DNA of 64,000 nt from Corylus avellana. Its lineage: Eukaryota > Streptophyta > Magnoliopsida > Fagales > Betulaceae. Numbering within the stretch: position 1 is the stretch's first letter; the number at the start of each line of letters is the position of its first letter. The DNA is taken from the NCBI RefSeq assembly GCF_901000735.1, contig NC_081545.1:34279634-34343633 (forward strand), read 5' to 3'. Below the pieces are notes generated by a model, which was given only the letters and a program-made list of their open reading frames with translations, had not been told where the DNA came from and did not search any database. The translations under genes and the position numbers were made by a program. Positions 48,157-62,042 of this stretch are shown in pieces.

Positions 48157-49557
48157 CTATGGAAATGCTATTTTTTTTTTTCTCTCATCAATCTCAGTTC
48201 ATATTTTATTTAGCAAATCTATCATTGGATATGTAGAACTCTCAATGTGAGTCCTACAAATTCAATATTGGTGAGTTTGAAAAAAAAAAATGGATGGGAA
48301 ATGAAAAAATAACAGGTCTCAAAAAGCCATCATCATTAGGCACACGCATGTAGATATATTCTTATTAAATCATCACTTATTCTAAAAATTTAAACTAATA
48401 AAAAATTTTGAACTTGATCATTTAAATCATTTTTTAATTATTTTGAGTTTCGAGATCTAGCCTTGAGAAGACGTAAATGATAGATATTATTGATCCAAAA
48501 ATTTGATTGATAATAAAATTATGAATTTAATCATTTACGTATTATTCTAACTAGGCTATAACCCGATCCGTATGCATTGGTTTTTCATTATAATTTAATT
48601 TAAATTTTACCCAAATTCAAAGCTTATCCTATAGATCTCTATTCGCAAACAAATTATTTTCATTTCTTTATTTATTTTTTCTTGATTTTCCAATTTGAAT
48701 GTCCAGGCTAATATGTCGCGTATAATTTTTTTAATCATTGGTGGATCAAATTAAATCAACATTAAATAACAAAATAACAATTTCATTTGTCATAATTTTA
48801 CCTTGCCAATTGTCACAATTTTAACGCTCATAATATTCATGAGGTAATAATATTATTTTTAGTTCACTATATATTTTAATACAAATTCCTAATGGATGGG
48901 TGACAATGCAAATTAAAGTTTTCAAACATAATGACCTGACATTGCAATTTTTTAAAGTTTAATGGTATAGTTGCAAAAGTGATAGAACATCAAGGAAAAC
49001 AAGTGAAGTTTGCCTTAAATTAAATGATTATATTCACCAATTTCTATTAATTTAAGCTTTTAGTATAAGTAATGATTTAACATAATATCAAAATAGAAGT
49101 TTTGGGTTCGAAACTTAGTTTAAAGGCATGTTTGAGATTGCGTTTAAGAGGTTTAAAAGTGCTTTTAACACTCAAAAAGTCCGTTTGAATAAAAAAGTAC
49201 TCGTTTGGTAAAATAAATTAAAAGCGCTTTTAAGGGTTTAAAAAGCCTAAAATGGCCAAAACGCATTTTTGGCAAAAACTTTAAAATGAAGCTTTTGCCC
49301 AAAAGCTCTTTTTGACTTAAAAACTCTATTTCTCAAATGCAATTTCAAACAGATTTTAAGTTCTGACGCCTGTGATTTTATTAGGTAGAACCTTCTTCTT
49401 TTTTTCTTTTTTCAAGGAAGACCAATTGATGGATACTGTGTAAGAGCAAACTATGGCACACAAAAAAAATGATCTTCACACTAAACAAATTAGAATTTTC
49501 TCTGGAATGGATAAAGATTACAATCATTTTTTTAAAAAAATTTATTTACAGTAAAAA
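47848..49557. other. Convergent 3' region between MYB and translocator
   Basis: This holds the 3' ends of the MYB (+) and the translocator (-). It contains an (AT)n microsatellite (48119-48154) and the MITE near 49125-49360. Otherwise it is AT-rich with no gene. Confidence 0.6.
49125..49360. mobile_element. Short MITE with GTTTGAGATTGC ends
   Basis: The left end GGCATGTTTGAGATTGCGTT is mirrored on the right by AATGCAATTTCAAACAG. The interior repeats AAAAGCGCTTTT-like words. About 235 bp, no reading frame. The target duplication is uncertain; a hAT-type origin is possible. Confidence 0.6.
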
Positions 49558-52500
49558 TCAAGCAGCCTTCGGCTTTGGCTTTATCCGCTTTGCTCTTGAA
49601 TACAAGAAGACTCCAGCAAGAGCCACAGCAGTTCCTGCAGTAAAAGCAAATCGAGATGAACGTAAAAGAAGGAAGAGAGATAGTAGAGAAACTTCACATG
49701 AATGCATAATATTTGGTTACAAGGAATAATTTACCAAGGGAGTTAATAGGAGAGACAGGGGTTTGGAAGAAGATAACTGAGGAGACTATGAGCACCACGC
49801 GCTTCACGCAATTTCCAACCGCGTGGGTGACAGGTGATATCTTCCCTAATATCATATAGGATACCTGCCCACACACACAAAAAAAAAAAAAAAAAACAAC
49901 AATAGAATTAGCCTGAGCAAAATGGGTACTACAAAATATGGGGTTTGGCCGAAATTGGACTCGTTGAGATTGAGACATGTACGTGTTCTATAATAGTACG
50001 TAAGGGAATGTGTTTCAATCCCAACAATTCATTTCCAATTGGAATTCGATCAAAGCTGAATCCCAAAATATGGGCTCAAAGTCAATTATAGTTGTCCATG
50101 AAGTTGAAACAATGGAGCCAAAGAACATATATCCTGATAAAATTTTCAGACAAAAATGTTTTTTCCTTTTTTTGTTTTGTTTTGTTTTAGGTTGTAATTG
50201 AAGCTTATTTAAACCACATAAGCTACAACAACAGAATCTTGACTAGAAAAGGCTGGGTCCCCAAGAATTATACCAAAAAAAAGCAGCTCTGGAAGTCCAT
50301 CTGTGAAATCGAACCGTTCACAAGGACGTGCTCAAATCTCAATAGACAACTACTGACTAACATGAGAGATTATTTGCCTCTCCCAATACTTCTAATGTTT
50401 CTACTGTCAAATTACTGGAATTGAGAAAGGATTTAGAGCAGCCTAAAATAGTCAACCAGAGTGATTCAAGTTTTCAACAGTTTTTTGAGTAATTCTCTAT
50501 CTCTAGAAGACTAGAATTGCAATTGATTATTTTTTGTAGGGTTTGTGCTCAAAAAATTTTAAGCTTTAGAATTTGAACCTGTTATCTCAAACGAACAGAA
50601 AAACAAAATGCATTCTATCATTGCAAGTTATGATTAACATAAGTTACATAACACAAAACCAAAAAAAATGAAGCAGAATCAGTACTAAAAGAAGCTATAT
50701 ATGCACATTTATGGTCTGCAGTATACTGAGCAAATAGAAACAGAACACAAAGAATCAAAGGCCTCACCTGCTGGTAACTATGGAAGCAGAATCCAGCCAT
50801 AAGTGATCTCACACATAGTTCTCTAACATTTAAACCCTGATTTGCCTAGAACAAAAAAGAAAAGAGAACTGCTTGATGCAGGGTTTCTTCTTCTTTTATT
50901 TTATACAGTAATAATAAGTGGGGAGTAATCTCTCACTATTTAAATACACTACTTACAGCAGATTGAAGGTATGAAGGACTAAACTTAACGCCTTCCAAGA
51001 AAATAGCCGCAGGAACCAACAGGATAAAAGAAATAATGGTTATTACTGAGAAGAGATTGACATTGTCCAAAGTTTCCTGTTATGAACAAAATGCTGGTTA
51101 TGGAAAATCGTCGAAGAATACTGTTAGAAGATAAGATTATACAATAACTTAGCCAAATAAATCTGGGTTGTTTACCTCTTCCTTAGCCATTAACTTTTTG
51201 CTGAATACATTACGCGATTGGTTTGTCAGATTCGAAGCCATTGCACTAGAAAAACCGGTCCTGTTTCAACATGGAGAGATGAGTCAAGTATCATAAGTAA
51301 CCGGGCTTTTGAGCAAATGTAATTGTTTTATCTATTAGCAGAATCTATCCATGGTTGTGTCTGAAGGAATCTCCTTAATGAGACAACTGTAGTTTGCTCT
51401 CTTACCAATTGAAAGAGGCCTCAGTGAAAGATGCCAATGCCACTCCACCCACAATTGGTAAAAGGGAGGAAACTACCCAGAGAGTGGGCCTCTGTTTGCA
51501 CAGGATGGTCAAAACTCAAGTCACATAATCTTATATGTAGATTAAATGGAGAGTGGTACATGATGTGAACATGTACTAGTCAAGCACCTTCATAGATTGC
51601 CTGCACTAGTATAGATCTTCAAGGTCACAAGAATAAGGAATTTAAGAAAGCACATCTTCAGAAGTAGAAAATAGAGTGCCTTTGCCACCATTCATCATCA
51701 AATGCTAAAATATCTATCTTTTTATTTCAGATTATCAATTCATATAAAGGGGATGTAAGTGCAAAAGCGAATCACCACCAAGGCAGCTTAAATTATTTAA
51801 GAGAAACACACATAAGGATAGATTTTGTTTATAGAAACTTCAATCATTTCCTTCAGATTCTTGGTATTCAAGGACTCAGGAGGGCACAGGTTACAGTTCC
51901 CAGTTCACTTCAAAGCATGCATTGATATACAAATCAAGTTCCCATGGGAATTACTCAGACAACTTGGAATGACATAATGGAATAGCATTTTCCCATTCAC
52001 GACTAGGATGTAGGTACTAATTCTTCCTTTCTTGATGCCAGAAAACTTACGCTAGAAAGAGAAGAAAACCAAGTACATAGTTCCTAATTCTTCATAAATC
52101 TTCTGCAATTCCAAACCTATAACAAAATGTCATTCTTTTGTTATTACTTTTGGGGTTTTTGAAACATTTTCCAATTTCATTAAACACCAATTAGGAAAAA
52201 GAAGAAGAACTCATATAAACAAATTCTAAGAAATCAAAGAAATGGGGCCTAATTGCTTTTAGTTCTGATACTGATACTGTCCTCTCATAATCTTCGAAGT
52301 TTCGAACAAATAGGGTGTATAATACCTTCAAAAGAAAAGACCCCCAAAATAGGATAGAATTGCTTACCTCGCCAAGAAACAAGGCAGAGAGTACAACCGT
52401 GAAAAAGGGTTCCATAGCTTTGATTGTGTGAGTGAACGAAACAGCAACTTTCCCAAGACTAATGTTGGTCAAGAGGTTCCCCATTGTGTGCGCCACAGCC

Positions 52501-53381
52501 AGTGGTAAAATTACTGCAAGCTGAAAAGTGAAAATATTCATTAAAAAACACACACAATCAAACGGGCGAATACGCAATTCAACATTCACATCCGGCTCAG
52601 CAAATTTTTCAAACAACCTATGTGTGAGTTAACAGTACAAATACCGTAGCAGCTCACTAAATGTTTTTCAAATTACTGAGCCGGATGCAGCTCATTTTAC
52701 TGTATAATCAAAAGAACAAGGTACCTGCGAAGAAGTAATCTTTGGCCTGGTAACAAAATTGGATGCCCACATCAAAATAATCATCAAAGTCCCAATGCCT
52801 ACTTGAAATGCTGTAACCGTCGCAGGAAATGGATAGACTTTTAGAACCTATAAACGAGCCGTAGCATTTAAATTCTAGCAGTCTTGAGATTAACCAAACA
52901 TTACCGATATGATCATGTTAGAATAACGATTAATACTTTTACGGAGATCATTTAGTATTCTAAAAAGAAGGCCGAGCTGACACGTGGAGTAAAAGATATA
53001 GATGATGACCTGTTTGTTGTAGATGTTGAAGCAGATATTCAAAATATACCAAATCCCAAACATGGCGCCCAGCTGCAAAGTCTTAATCACGCCGCTCGGT
53101 TTCACGGTATCGTCGGCATTCTCCGGCGACGAAGCAGCCCTGAGCTTGAACTTGTTGTTTCTTTGGCTCGAAATAGAAAGGGAACCAAATATTGGCGTGT
53201 TAAAGCGTGGCGAAGAAAATGCATAAAGAAAACTTTTTGGTGGGAGTCCATGAATGAAAGTGAGGCCGAGTGGTGTGGGAGACGATGAGAGTGAAAGGCG
53301 AGTGAATTTAGAGTGTTTGGTTGGGTTTGGAGGTTTCAGAAATGGGGTTGAGAGAGACAGAACTAAGGCAGTGTTCTGCAT
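49558..53381 (-). CDS. PPT: Plastid phosphoenolpyruvate/phosphate translocator
   Basis: This inner-envelope antiporter exchanges cytosolic phosphoenolpyruvate for phosphate, feeding the shikimate pathway and fatty-acid synthesis in plastids. I read nine exons on the minus strand: 53381-53010, 52847-52725, 52520-52368, 51491-51406, 51260-51176, 51076-50957, 50845-50768, 49864-49735 and 49634-49558. They total 1224 nt, or 407 residues, the family norm. The first 90 or so residues are Ser/Pro/basic and low in acidic residues, as in a chloroplast transit peptide. Then come the hydrophobic segments with [42 protein letters not shown] and [10 protein letters not shown], diagnostic of the PPT/TPT group. 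The C-terminus KPKPKAA is also typical. The start is fixed: upstream in-frame codons lack ATG. I cannot separate PPT1 from PPT2 by eye. Confidence 0.95.
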
Positions 53382-54540
53382 TTTGTGGAGTTGAAGAAGC
53401 AAGTGTTGGAGACAGAAACGGAGGAGGTTTTAACGTTGCATGGGACAAACTCACAATTCAGATCCAGATAATGTATCAGGTTTGTCATGACTGAAAGATT
53501 CTGATGGCAATTTGCTGTCACAATTATTAAAACCCCAATTATTATCCGGATGGTTAGCAATTCAAATAATGAATATAAAAAAATTCTTATAAAACCCATT
53601 TATTCAAACAGGTGGGCGAATTACTCAAAACTTGATCAAATATGTGGGTTTATAAGAGTTTTCTCATATTTACTGTCTGAATTGCTATCCATGAAAGATA
53701 CCTGAACTACAACTATTTGGCGTATCATGCTAAAACAAATTTATCTAACTCTCTTCATTATATATAAATCATTATTTTTAATCACAAAGCAAATGATCAA
53801 GATTTTCCTATGAGGACAACAATTTTTCTTTAACTTGGTTTATTAAATTTTATTTATATTTTTAAACATGGACAAATATTAGACTAGATTGGAAAAAATT
53901 TCTAGAAAAAATTTGTCCTTCCTTTGATGAAACTAGTGATTAAAGTAAAAAACATGAGTTGATAAAATTGCAAGTCAAAGCATAAATATCCGCCGAAATG
54001 GTTGAAAGTAAGAATAGTCGGTCTATGGTTTGGATGCTAGCGTTGGGTGGTGGTTAGCTTGTGGTGGGAATGAATGGAGGGCATGAAGTTTGGATCTCAT
54101 GTACTAGATTTGCTGAGACGAAGATGTGGCGTACGCTGCTTCAACTTGGGACCCAGATGTATGTTACAGGGAGGACATGTAAGATATTTTATATAATTAA
54201 TTACCATGGACGTCAAATTTAACTGCCAAAGTGACTGACGTGGTAAATGTAATGAGAACTTGTAATATTAGTTTACAAGGAAATTGTAATAAAAATTATA
54301 GCATCCCCAAGGATAATGGGTGTGTGAGTAAATTCATTTAAAAACAAAAACAAAGAACAATTACCATTGGCGACTATGAGCACTAACCATATAAAAGGTA
54401 ATGAAACAATCAAAGCCAGGCTCAAATAATCAATCAAGAATCTCAAAACTCAAGAATGACGGAAGGAATGCCTGGAGTGAACCTACGAAGCAGATACAAG
54501 AATAAAAACTCTTGCTATCATACAAAATTGAAGAGTGGCC
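53382..54540. other. Intergenic, translocator promoter
   Basis: Upstream of the translocator and downstream of TRM61, both on the minus strand. Only short reading frames and no recognisable element. Confidence 0.55.
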
Positions 54541-55345
54541 TCATAATGAGAGACATTTGAGTCTTGCAAATGTCAAATAGCCAGTGTGACCTTTTGCCTC
54601 ACTGCATGGTCTAGCCATGACTATGGGAGAACTCGAATTTTCCAGCACAATGCTTCCCTTGCTTGAACGCTGCCGCTTCTTACCGGGAAGAGACCCGAGG
54701 TTGCCTTCATCTCGAACTTCATAAGTACGAAGAAGTACCTCAAATGTCCTTAGATCTAACACACACAAGCAGAAAATACATATACAAGTATGTGTCAGTG
54801 ACTAAATTGGCCATTAATTTCTCAATTTAAGGTAGAGCAAAAGGATAAAACTACCTAAAATAAGCAAAACGTGTCAAATAAAACACATTCCTGATTCTAA
54901 AAACACTGAGGAAATAGTTGCATGAAAGCATACCAGTAAAGTTGGATCTAAGAGAATCGCAGGCTCGTTGTACTTGCTCAATACATGGGGAGAAGGAGCA
55001 CAAAACCCCATCTGGTTTCAACATTTTCCCAGCCGAAGGAATGGCCAGCCAAGGTTGGGGTAGGTCAAGGAAGACGGAATCTGCTAACCCAGAAAATTCA
55101 TCTGGAAAACCTTCACCTTGAATATCTCTAACTCCCACAGTGACTAAGCTGCTTATTCCTGTCTTCTCAAAATCCTCCCTATAATGATAAAAGATCAAAT
55201 CCAAATTTCTGTATATCTTCTCAATATTTAGTAACAAAATGAAAGTAGTTGAGCTCAATTAGATGTTAAACCTCAAAATCACAAAAACTGACGCTACCTA
55301 GCACCACTTCTACAGATTTCCAACATCTTTAAAAATAAATACATA

Positions 55346-55378
<33 letters not shown>

Positions 55379-56156
55379 GCTTTTTGGATATCATTGAGAT
55401 CTATTAAGCTTGTTTCTTGAGGTCCTAATAACTTAAGAGTCCCTCTCAACAAGACAGACACCGAATGTTAAATCATGTCAAATAGACTAGGTAAGCACTT
55501 CAGATATGCACCTAGCTATTAAGCTCTGATCAAAAGTAGTAGTTAGTAACTTATTTTTCAACTCTCGTTTGAACTAGTTTCTACTTTCAAGAAGAAGAAA
55601 AAAATCACAAATCTAATGTTATACAAAATATATTACATTATAAATGAATATTATAATCATCATTATCAGCAGTCCACAAGGATCAAATGGAAATATCCAT
55701 CTCTTACCTGGCTGAGGCAGCCCTTTCTTCATGAAAATCAAATGTGTAGACATGTCCTGTAGGAGCAACAGCCCTTGCAAGAGACGTAGTTAAAGATCCA
55801 CTTCCAGTCCCAGATTCCAGAACCAAACAACCAGGAACTATTTCCAAGTACATGATCACAAAGCTAATATCCGCAATATAGAGAATCTGAGTCCTATGAC
55901 TTAGAACCAGAGTCCACAATTCAGGAGTAGGAGCTAACAAGTAAATAAAACCACCCTTGTTGCTAAACACCTTGGATCCAAAAGGCTTTCCAATCCAATC
56001 CGAATGTTTGAATACACCAAACCGGTTCTGAAGTACTGATTCCTGACTTACTTTAACAGCTTTCATGTTGTCATGCCTCTCATAGACAATAACCAAATCT
56101 CCTTCACAAATGTGACGACTAAATGATATTTTTTTTGTCGGATCAATAGACAACAT
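54541..56156 (-). CDS. TRM61: tRNA (adenine-N1-)-methyltransferase catalytic subunit TRM61
   Basis: This is the SAM-dependent catalytic subunit which, with TRM6, methylates A58 of the tRNA T-loop in the nucleus. I read coding exons 56156-55708, 55178-54934 and 54755-54541, giving 302 residues. The N-terminal beta domain contains GDLVIVYERHDN and NRFGVFKHSDWIG. The Rossmann domain has the SAM motif VLESGTGSGSLT (residues 112-123) and the active-site region VFLDLPQPW (Asp188). SFSPCIEQVQ and RTFEVLLRTYEV follow. Length and motifs match plant TRM61, and no catalytic residue is missing. The coding exon begins at 56165 after CCAG; a leader exon at about 57870-57789 ends CTCT/GTAAGT, leaving a 1.6-kb leader intron. 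The ATG at 56156 follows a TTG-AGG, so it is the first usable start. Confidence 0.95.
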
Positions 56157-57788
56157 CCTCAAAATCTGGAATTTGTAATATAGAATAAATTAGCACCTAC
56201 CTGTGAAAATGAAAATTCCATAAAGGGTTAGTGAAAAAGCTACTAATATGTATAAGAATCTAGAGATATTGAATCTTATGGACCTGTAAAATTTCCTGAA
56301 TAATATTTTATACATTGCTCATCAATGTTTTGCAGGAGACTGTTCATAGAAAATCACAAAAACCCTCATGTTTCACACGGCCATAGCCAATTTTGCTCTA
56401 CAGCATAAAATGTTTGATAAACATAAAGGTAATATAAATAAGAAACTGATATCCCAATCTAGATCAAAAGTGTAACTATTGCACCACGAATGGTAAACAT
56501 GAACACCTGCCCTCATCACCCCCTTTGTGAGGTGAGCAGGGGTGGAGCCACCTTCCATCGCCTCCCTGGTGGAGGGTGGCAGTTAGGTGGATCTCCACCC
56601 CAATTTTTTGCCCTTTTTAATTTTTTTGACGTAATTGTCTCCGTTGCAGGTGATGTGTATCTAGATACATGTGTGACTTTTTCATTGGTGTGGCAAGTTT
56701 GTCGTTAAAGACTCGATAAAAAATTAAATTAAAAGCTCTCTTATCAAAAAAAGACTCGATAAAAAATTTGACGAAGGGACCTGTTTGTCACTTGAACAAA
56801 CATGAAGACTTCAATTGTCATTTGAAATCCATTGAGAGTACTCTAGTGATCTTTGGCACTTGGTATTCAATTTATTTGGAATTTTGTAGGCTATGCCTAG
56901 CAACATCCTAGAGCTGCTCTATTCCTAGAAGACTCAAGGGTGGGGACATCCCAAAGAGATTATCTGTAGAGTTATTCGTACACTCTTAATGTGGAGCATC
57001 TAGAGAGAAAAGAATTGGCACATGTTTTGAGGATTGTGAGTCTAATGTGCTTAGTTTAAACTGTATTTTTTAGATCTCTTTTGGATTGGGCTGTAATCTA
57101 TGCTTCTAATTTCACCATTTCAAATCTTTTAGATGTAGTTAACTTTTTGAATTTTTCATATCTTAGGCTTATTGTATCTCTTAGACACTCTTCATGTTCG
57201 AGGCTTTACCTTTTTTTTTTCAATAAATTATTATTCTTCAAAAAGACTTTTCATATCAAAATTAGAAACTCTAGAATTTTGAGACAATTGTCCCCCAACT
57301 CCCCCACCCAAAAATAAAAAAGAGGACAAATCAACTCAAAGTCATTGTAAGCCCCTCTCTTTTCTCTAATTTGGGTGCTTCTCTAACCGGAATATCCAAT
57401 ATCAGACCAGACAATAGCATTCAAATTAATCCTTACAGTTTTAACTTTTCTAATAAAATCAAATAACACTAAACCCATGTCGGAAAAGCATCTTAATTCC
57501 CAACAACACCAGTCAAACCTCAAAATTCTAAGCCATTCATCACCAAACATTAACCATACCTAAAACCCAGAAGTGAACTATAAAGTGTTCAGAGAGCAAT
57601 AAACACAGAACATTCACGGCCTCTCCCACCAGCCCAAGTGCAGAGCTCGGGGAGCACTCATAGGTGAGCTCAGGCTCCGTGGGTTCTCAAAGCACTGAGA
57701 CAGTGTGACCGTGTGAGAGAGACGATGGAAAAGCGTGAATCAGAAATAATTTACAAACCCATTAACAAAGTCACAGAGAGAGACTTAC

Positions 57789-57870
57789 AGAGAGTTGGAA
57801 TCGAACGAAGAAGCACCCAAACCGCCCAAACCGCCTGAAACTCCTTTGAAGCAAAGCTTGTATTTAGGGC
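57789..57870 (-). other. Probable 5' UTR exon of TRM61
   Basis: On the minus strand this ends at a strong donor AACTCTCT/GTAAGT (GT at 57788-57787). It pairs in strand and spacing with the acceptor before 56165. The upstream boundary is approximate. It contains a duplicated GGCGGTTTGGG word. Confidence 0.5.
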
Positions 57871-58194
57871 GGACTCGGGTTGAGAAATTTTGGGCTAAAA
57901 ACGTTGGGCTTTTTAGGTTTAATTTGGTTAGTAAATGTACACGTAACGGTTGACCCGTGGATATCCATTTATTACCCATCTAATTTTATTCCTTAGATCA
58001 TGGACCTAGATTTTAATTCAGGGGAAAATATGAAATCACCTCAAAAAGGAAAAAACAAAAAAAAAAAAAAGAAATCGGTCCTCTATGGTTTGAACTTTAT
58101 ATAGGGTTAAATACCTTTTTTTTTTTTAGTAGTTATACTTTGTCTTGTTATCAAATATTAAGGTTAAATTACCGAAAAATCAAGAGTATTTCCA

Positions 58195-58505
58195 CTGCTA
58201 CCCTAAATTTGTCACACTAAACTAAATCAAGAGAGGATTATAGCCAAAAACTGCAAGTCACTAAATCTCATCGTGTGCAAATTAATCATTGAACATGAGT
58301 CACAACCATTTTCTTTGGTGGTCAATTTGCATACAATGATGTTTGGTGGCTCGTGTTCGATGATCAATTTGCATATAAAGTTATTCAATGGCTTGTGATT
58401 CTTTATTGTTGTCCTCTCTTAGTGTGACAGGCTTAAGGCATAAGCATAGGGGCTCACAATTCTTTGTTGTCAGCTTCTCTCAGTGTGACAAACTTAGGGC
58501 AGGTC
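58195..58505. mobile_element. Possible MITE with CCCTAAATTTGTCACAC ends
   Basis: The left end CCCTAAATTTGTCACACTAA is mirrored on the right by AGTGTGACAAACTTAGGG (58484-58501). A second diverged copy of the right end lies at 58420-58438. The interior repeats a GGTGGTCAATTTGCATA-type word. No coding content. Confidence 0.5.
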
Positions 58506-59472
58506 TCTCAACTATCAAGTAAAAGATTGAAGATGAGTGAAAGAGAAGAGGTAAAAAAAAAAAAAAGTTAGAACGTTATGACGTTTTTATCTTACATCAT
58601 AGTTACATGTACCATTTTAATTACATAGCGCATTTGTGGTTATCTGATATGAACTTTCATCATGCTGGCGATGACGTGTAATGCTGATATGGAATATTGC
58701 ATGTGACACGTGGACATCTATCTATGTGACATTAGCTTCCAATTAAAAATGCAAACGAAATGACTTGCTCTATAATAGTGAAAGTCACGTGAATCTATAA
58801 TATGAAATTCAAATTACGAGGGTTGAGTTTATAATAAGGGTAATGCAAAGTACCATATTTTTTTCTTATAATAAAGCAAACCTTAAAGGCTGATTTTGTA
58901 TATTTTTCCCCTTTATTTTTAGAAAGTTAAATTTTTATAATCAATTCTTATCGAATGACTCAGGTATCACCATTTTAGCATATAATTTAATGAGATTTTA
59001 TGAATTTTAAAAAATGGTCTACGTAGTAGGTTAGTAAATTCTATATTATTTAATTAAAAATTTAAAAACTCAATTGAAGAATTTCTCAGGTACCAAATAA
59101 TACTCATATTTACATCAAACTCACCTTTGAAAGCCTTAGGTACGTTTGGTGGGCTATGCTCAACCTAGAAAATATAAGGGACAGTTTTCATCTAAGTTGA
59201 GAGGAATTTCTCTGATCCACTTTATAAAATTGCAACATGTTCCTTAATATATATATATATAAGTGCACATGTCCCTAACATACGAGAAGCAAGTCATTTC
59301 TTAATAGAGTTCTTCTTAATAGAGTTCTCCATCTCCGATAATGCTATTAAAAAAAAATGTGTTTCTCCCATACTCAGAATGCAAATCTGGACTGGGTTAG
59401 AAAAAATTCAAATTCAGCTGACCCAATTTGAATGAATACTCTATCCAAACATAAGGGCCTATCTATGCTTAC

Positions 59473-59552
59473 CTTCAGTAAAAAGAAATCGTTTAGCATG
59501 CCTTGTTGCAGCTCTTTTAGCAATATAGACTCTCCATCAGATTCTTCAGCAA
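59473..59552 (-). other. Orphan exon-like stretch
   Basis: On the minus strand TTTTTATTCAG precedes 80 bases ending AAG/GTAAGC. The open frame reads AEESDGESILLKELQQGMLN then DFFLLK. Splice signals and codon content look genuine, but I find no partner exons and do not recognise the protein. It may be a relic, or an exon of a non-coding transcript. Confidence 0.3.
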
Positions 59553-61435
59553 CTGAATAAAAATCCTAGTCAATGCATTCGAAATGCAATAATCCTTCTA
59601 AACACAAAACCAAATAAAAATCTCTCCCTTACAGAACACAACAGATCAAATCAAGTATGCAGCAAATGAAAAACACAACAAAACTTCAAGACTTGGCCCT
59701 CAACAGAGAGATTTGCACCTTAGTAGCAACTGTAACAGATCCCTCTGCAACATCTCTCAATCATAACCCAATTATAAGAGAGCCATTTTGTAATCCTGGG
59801 AAAGCACTTGTCCTCACAAACTAGGAACAAGGTAGGCATCAAAGCAATCCAAATTGTACAATCTATACTGTTTGTCGGAGAGGATCAAATGATTCCCAAC
59901 CCTCAATGCAAAATATAAATTTACTACAAGATTATAAAGACATCTCAACCCAGGGACAACATTACGACTCTCTTTTTAAGTGTACAACAGTACAAATAGC
60001 ATCAGCTGTGTCAGATTGGGAATAGGATCCGGAGATAATTTCATGGTCAAAACTTTATTTTGTTGCATCTAACCGTGTGCATAATTCCACACCATTTAAA
60101 ATTTTTAAGTCATGAAGCAACATATTCACCATGTGGCATCATCTACACTGTTATATGCAACAAAATAAAATCTTGATCATCAAATTAGTTCATTCATCTC
60201 CATTTCATTTGAAATTGAGAGTATACTTGTCCATCACTCTGGCCCTTTAACATTTAATGTACTCACTCATTGACAAGGGAAAGTCTAAGCTACCATGAAC
60301 TTTAAAATGGTGAAAACTGATTTGAAACAGATGTACCCAACACTTTGACACGCATAAATCCTAATAACCCAAAAAACCAAGTACTTTGAATCGGGTTCAG
60401 AAGTCAAATAAATTGAATATCTGCTACCAGTAGGGATAAGAAATTAACTAACTGGCAATGAGCTCAAGCTAGATAGTGAGCTCAAAGACCCACTATGTGC
60501 AGACGTAACTTCCAAATTAGAATTAGCATCTTGTCTTAGTGGAGTGTAGTAGCTACTAACAAACTAACGAAAGCCAGGACATATGACTAAACACTGAAAG
60601 AAAAAAACTTGCAACTGCCTGTAGCTTTTATTGACTAGTACCAGCACAAAACAAAGTTCCTGGAAAGATCTACCCACAATTTTGTAGACATAGATGCTAA
60701 CATAATTACAACAGCCCTAAATTTTCCAACCTAAAAATATCAAATTCAATAAGACCCAAACCAATCATTATAAGAACCTAAACCATTAAAATTGCTATAA
60801 CATATACTGCTAGCAAAGCTCGACACAGCTAGAACCCAAATGAGTTCACAGAATTTGATTAAAATGTCCATTGCTAAGTCCTCAAAAAATATTCAAGCCA
60901 ACAGTTTCAGAACATCCATTGAATTTATATTTTATTGACAATGCCATGTTATCGAAATGAAATAGCAACTTCAGCCCTGATCAATGATCACAACCCAAAT
61001 ACAAAATCTTGCACGAATCCAACATTTGCAACTCAAAGCATACATCCCAAAAGAATTAAGTAAAAGGGCACCCAAAAATTCAACATCCATTCATCACCGC
61101 GTTCCATATTCAGCAAATCTAAAGTGTCAAACTAAACTAATAACCAACACAATCACAACAAAAATCTCAACATAATCTTCAAAATAGCAATCATCTGTGG
61201 CTAATTTCAACCAAACACATTACTTAAAACCTTAAAATGTAAACAAATTATTTCAATTGCATAAAGTCAGAATACCGATAAATCCAGGACTTATATAAAC
61301 TATCACATGAAGTAGCCAAAATATCAAAAACGCAAATTCCAAGTCATTAAAAAAACAAAGTTACTCTTGCAAAATCATTGAAACTGAACAAAGCGACCCA
61401 AAAAAGTACCCAAAAAACTCGACCTTTATTCCTTT

Positions 61436-61930
<495 letters not shown>

Positions 61931-61950
61931 TTATGAGAGAGAAGGTAAAG

Positions 61951-62042
61951 CTTTTATAGGAGAGGGTGAATGTCATATTAGGGTTTTGCGGGGGTTGAGA
62001 GGAGGGGGGTGGGGTGTTTTGGGTGGGCTGTGGATGTGGGCC
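61951..62042 (-). promoter_or_regulatory. TATA box, telo-box and two site II elements of the ubiquitin-eS31 gene
   Basis: On the coding strand TATAAAAG (61958-61951) lies about 45 bp before the ATG. AAACCCTAA (61986-61978), the telo-box, lies 20 bp further up. Two site II elements, whose plus-strand reading is TGGGCT (62024-62029) and TGGGCC (62037-62042), follow. Telo-box plus site II is the established signature of plant ribosomal-protein promoters, giving growth-linked expression via TCP and Pur-alpha-type factors. The 5' UTR is probably only about 15-20 nt. Confidence 0.8.

Larger units (their letters stand above)
57871..61435. other. TRM61 upstream region and ubiquitin-gene 3' flank
   Basis: No complete gene is seen. 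It contains a possible MITE (58195-58505) and a single exon-like stretch at 59473-59552. The right end is the 3' UTR of the ubiquitin fusion gene. Confidence 0.5.
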
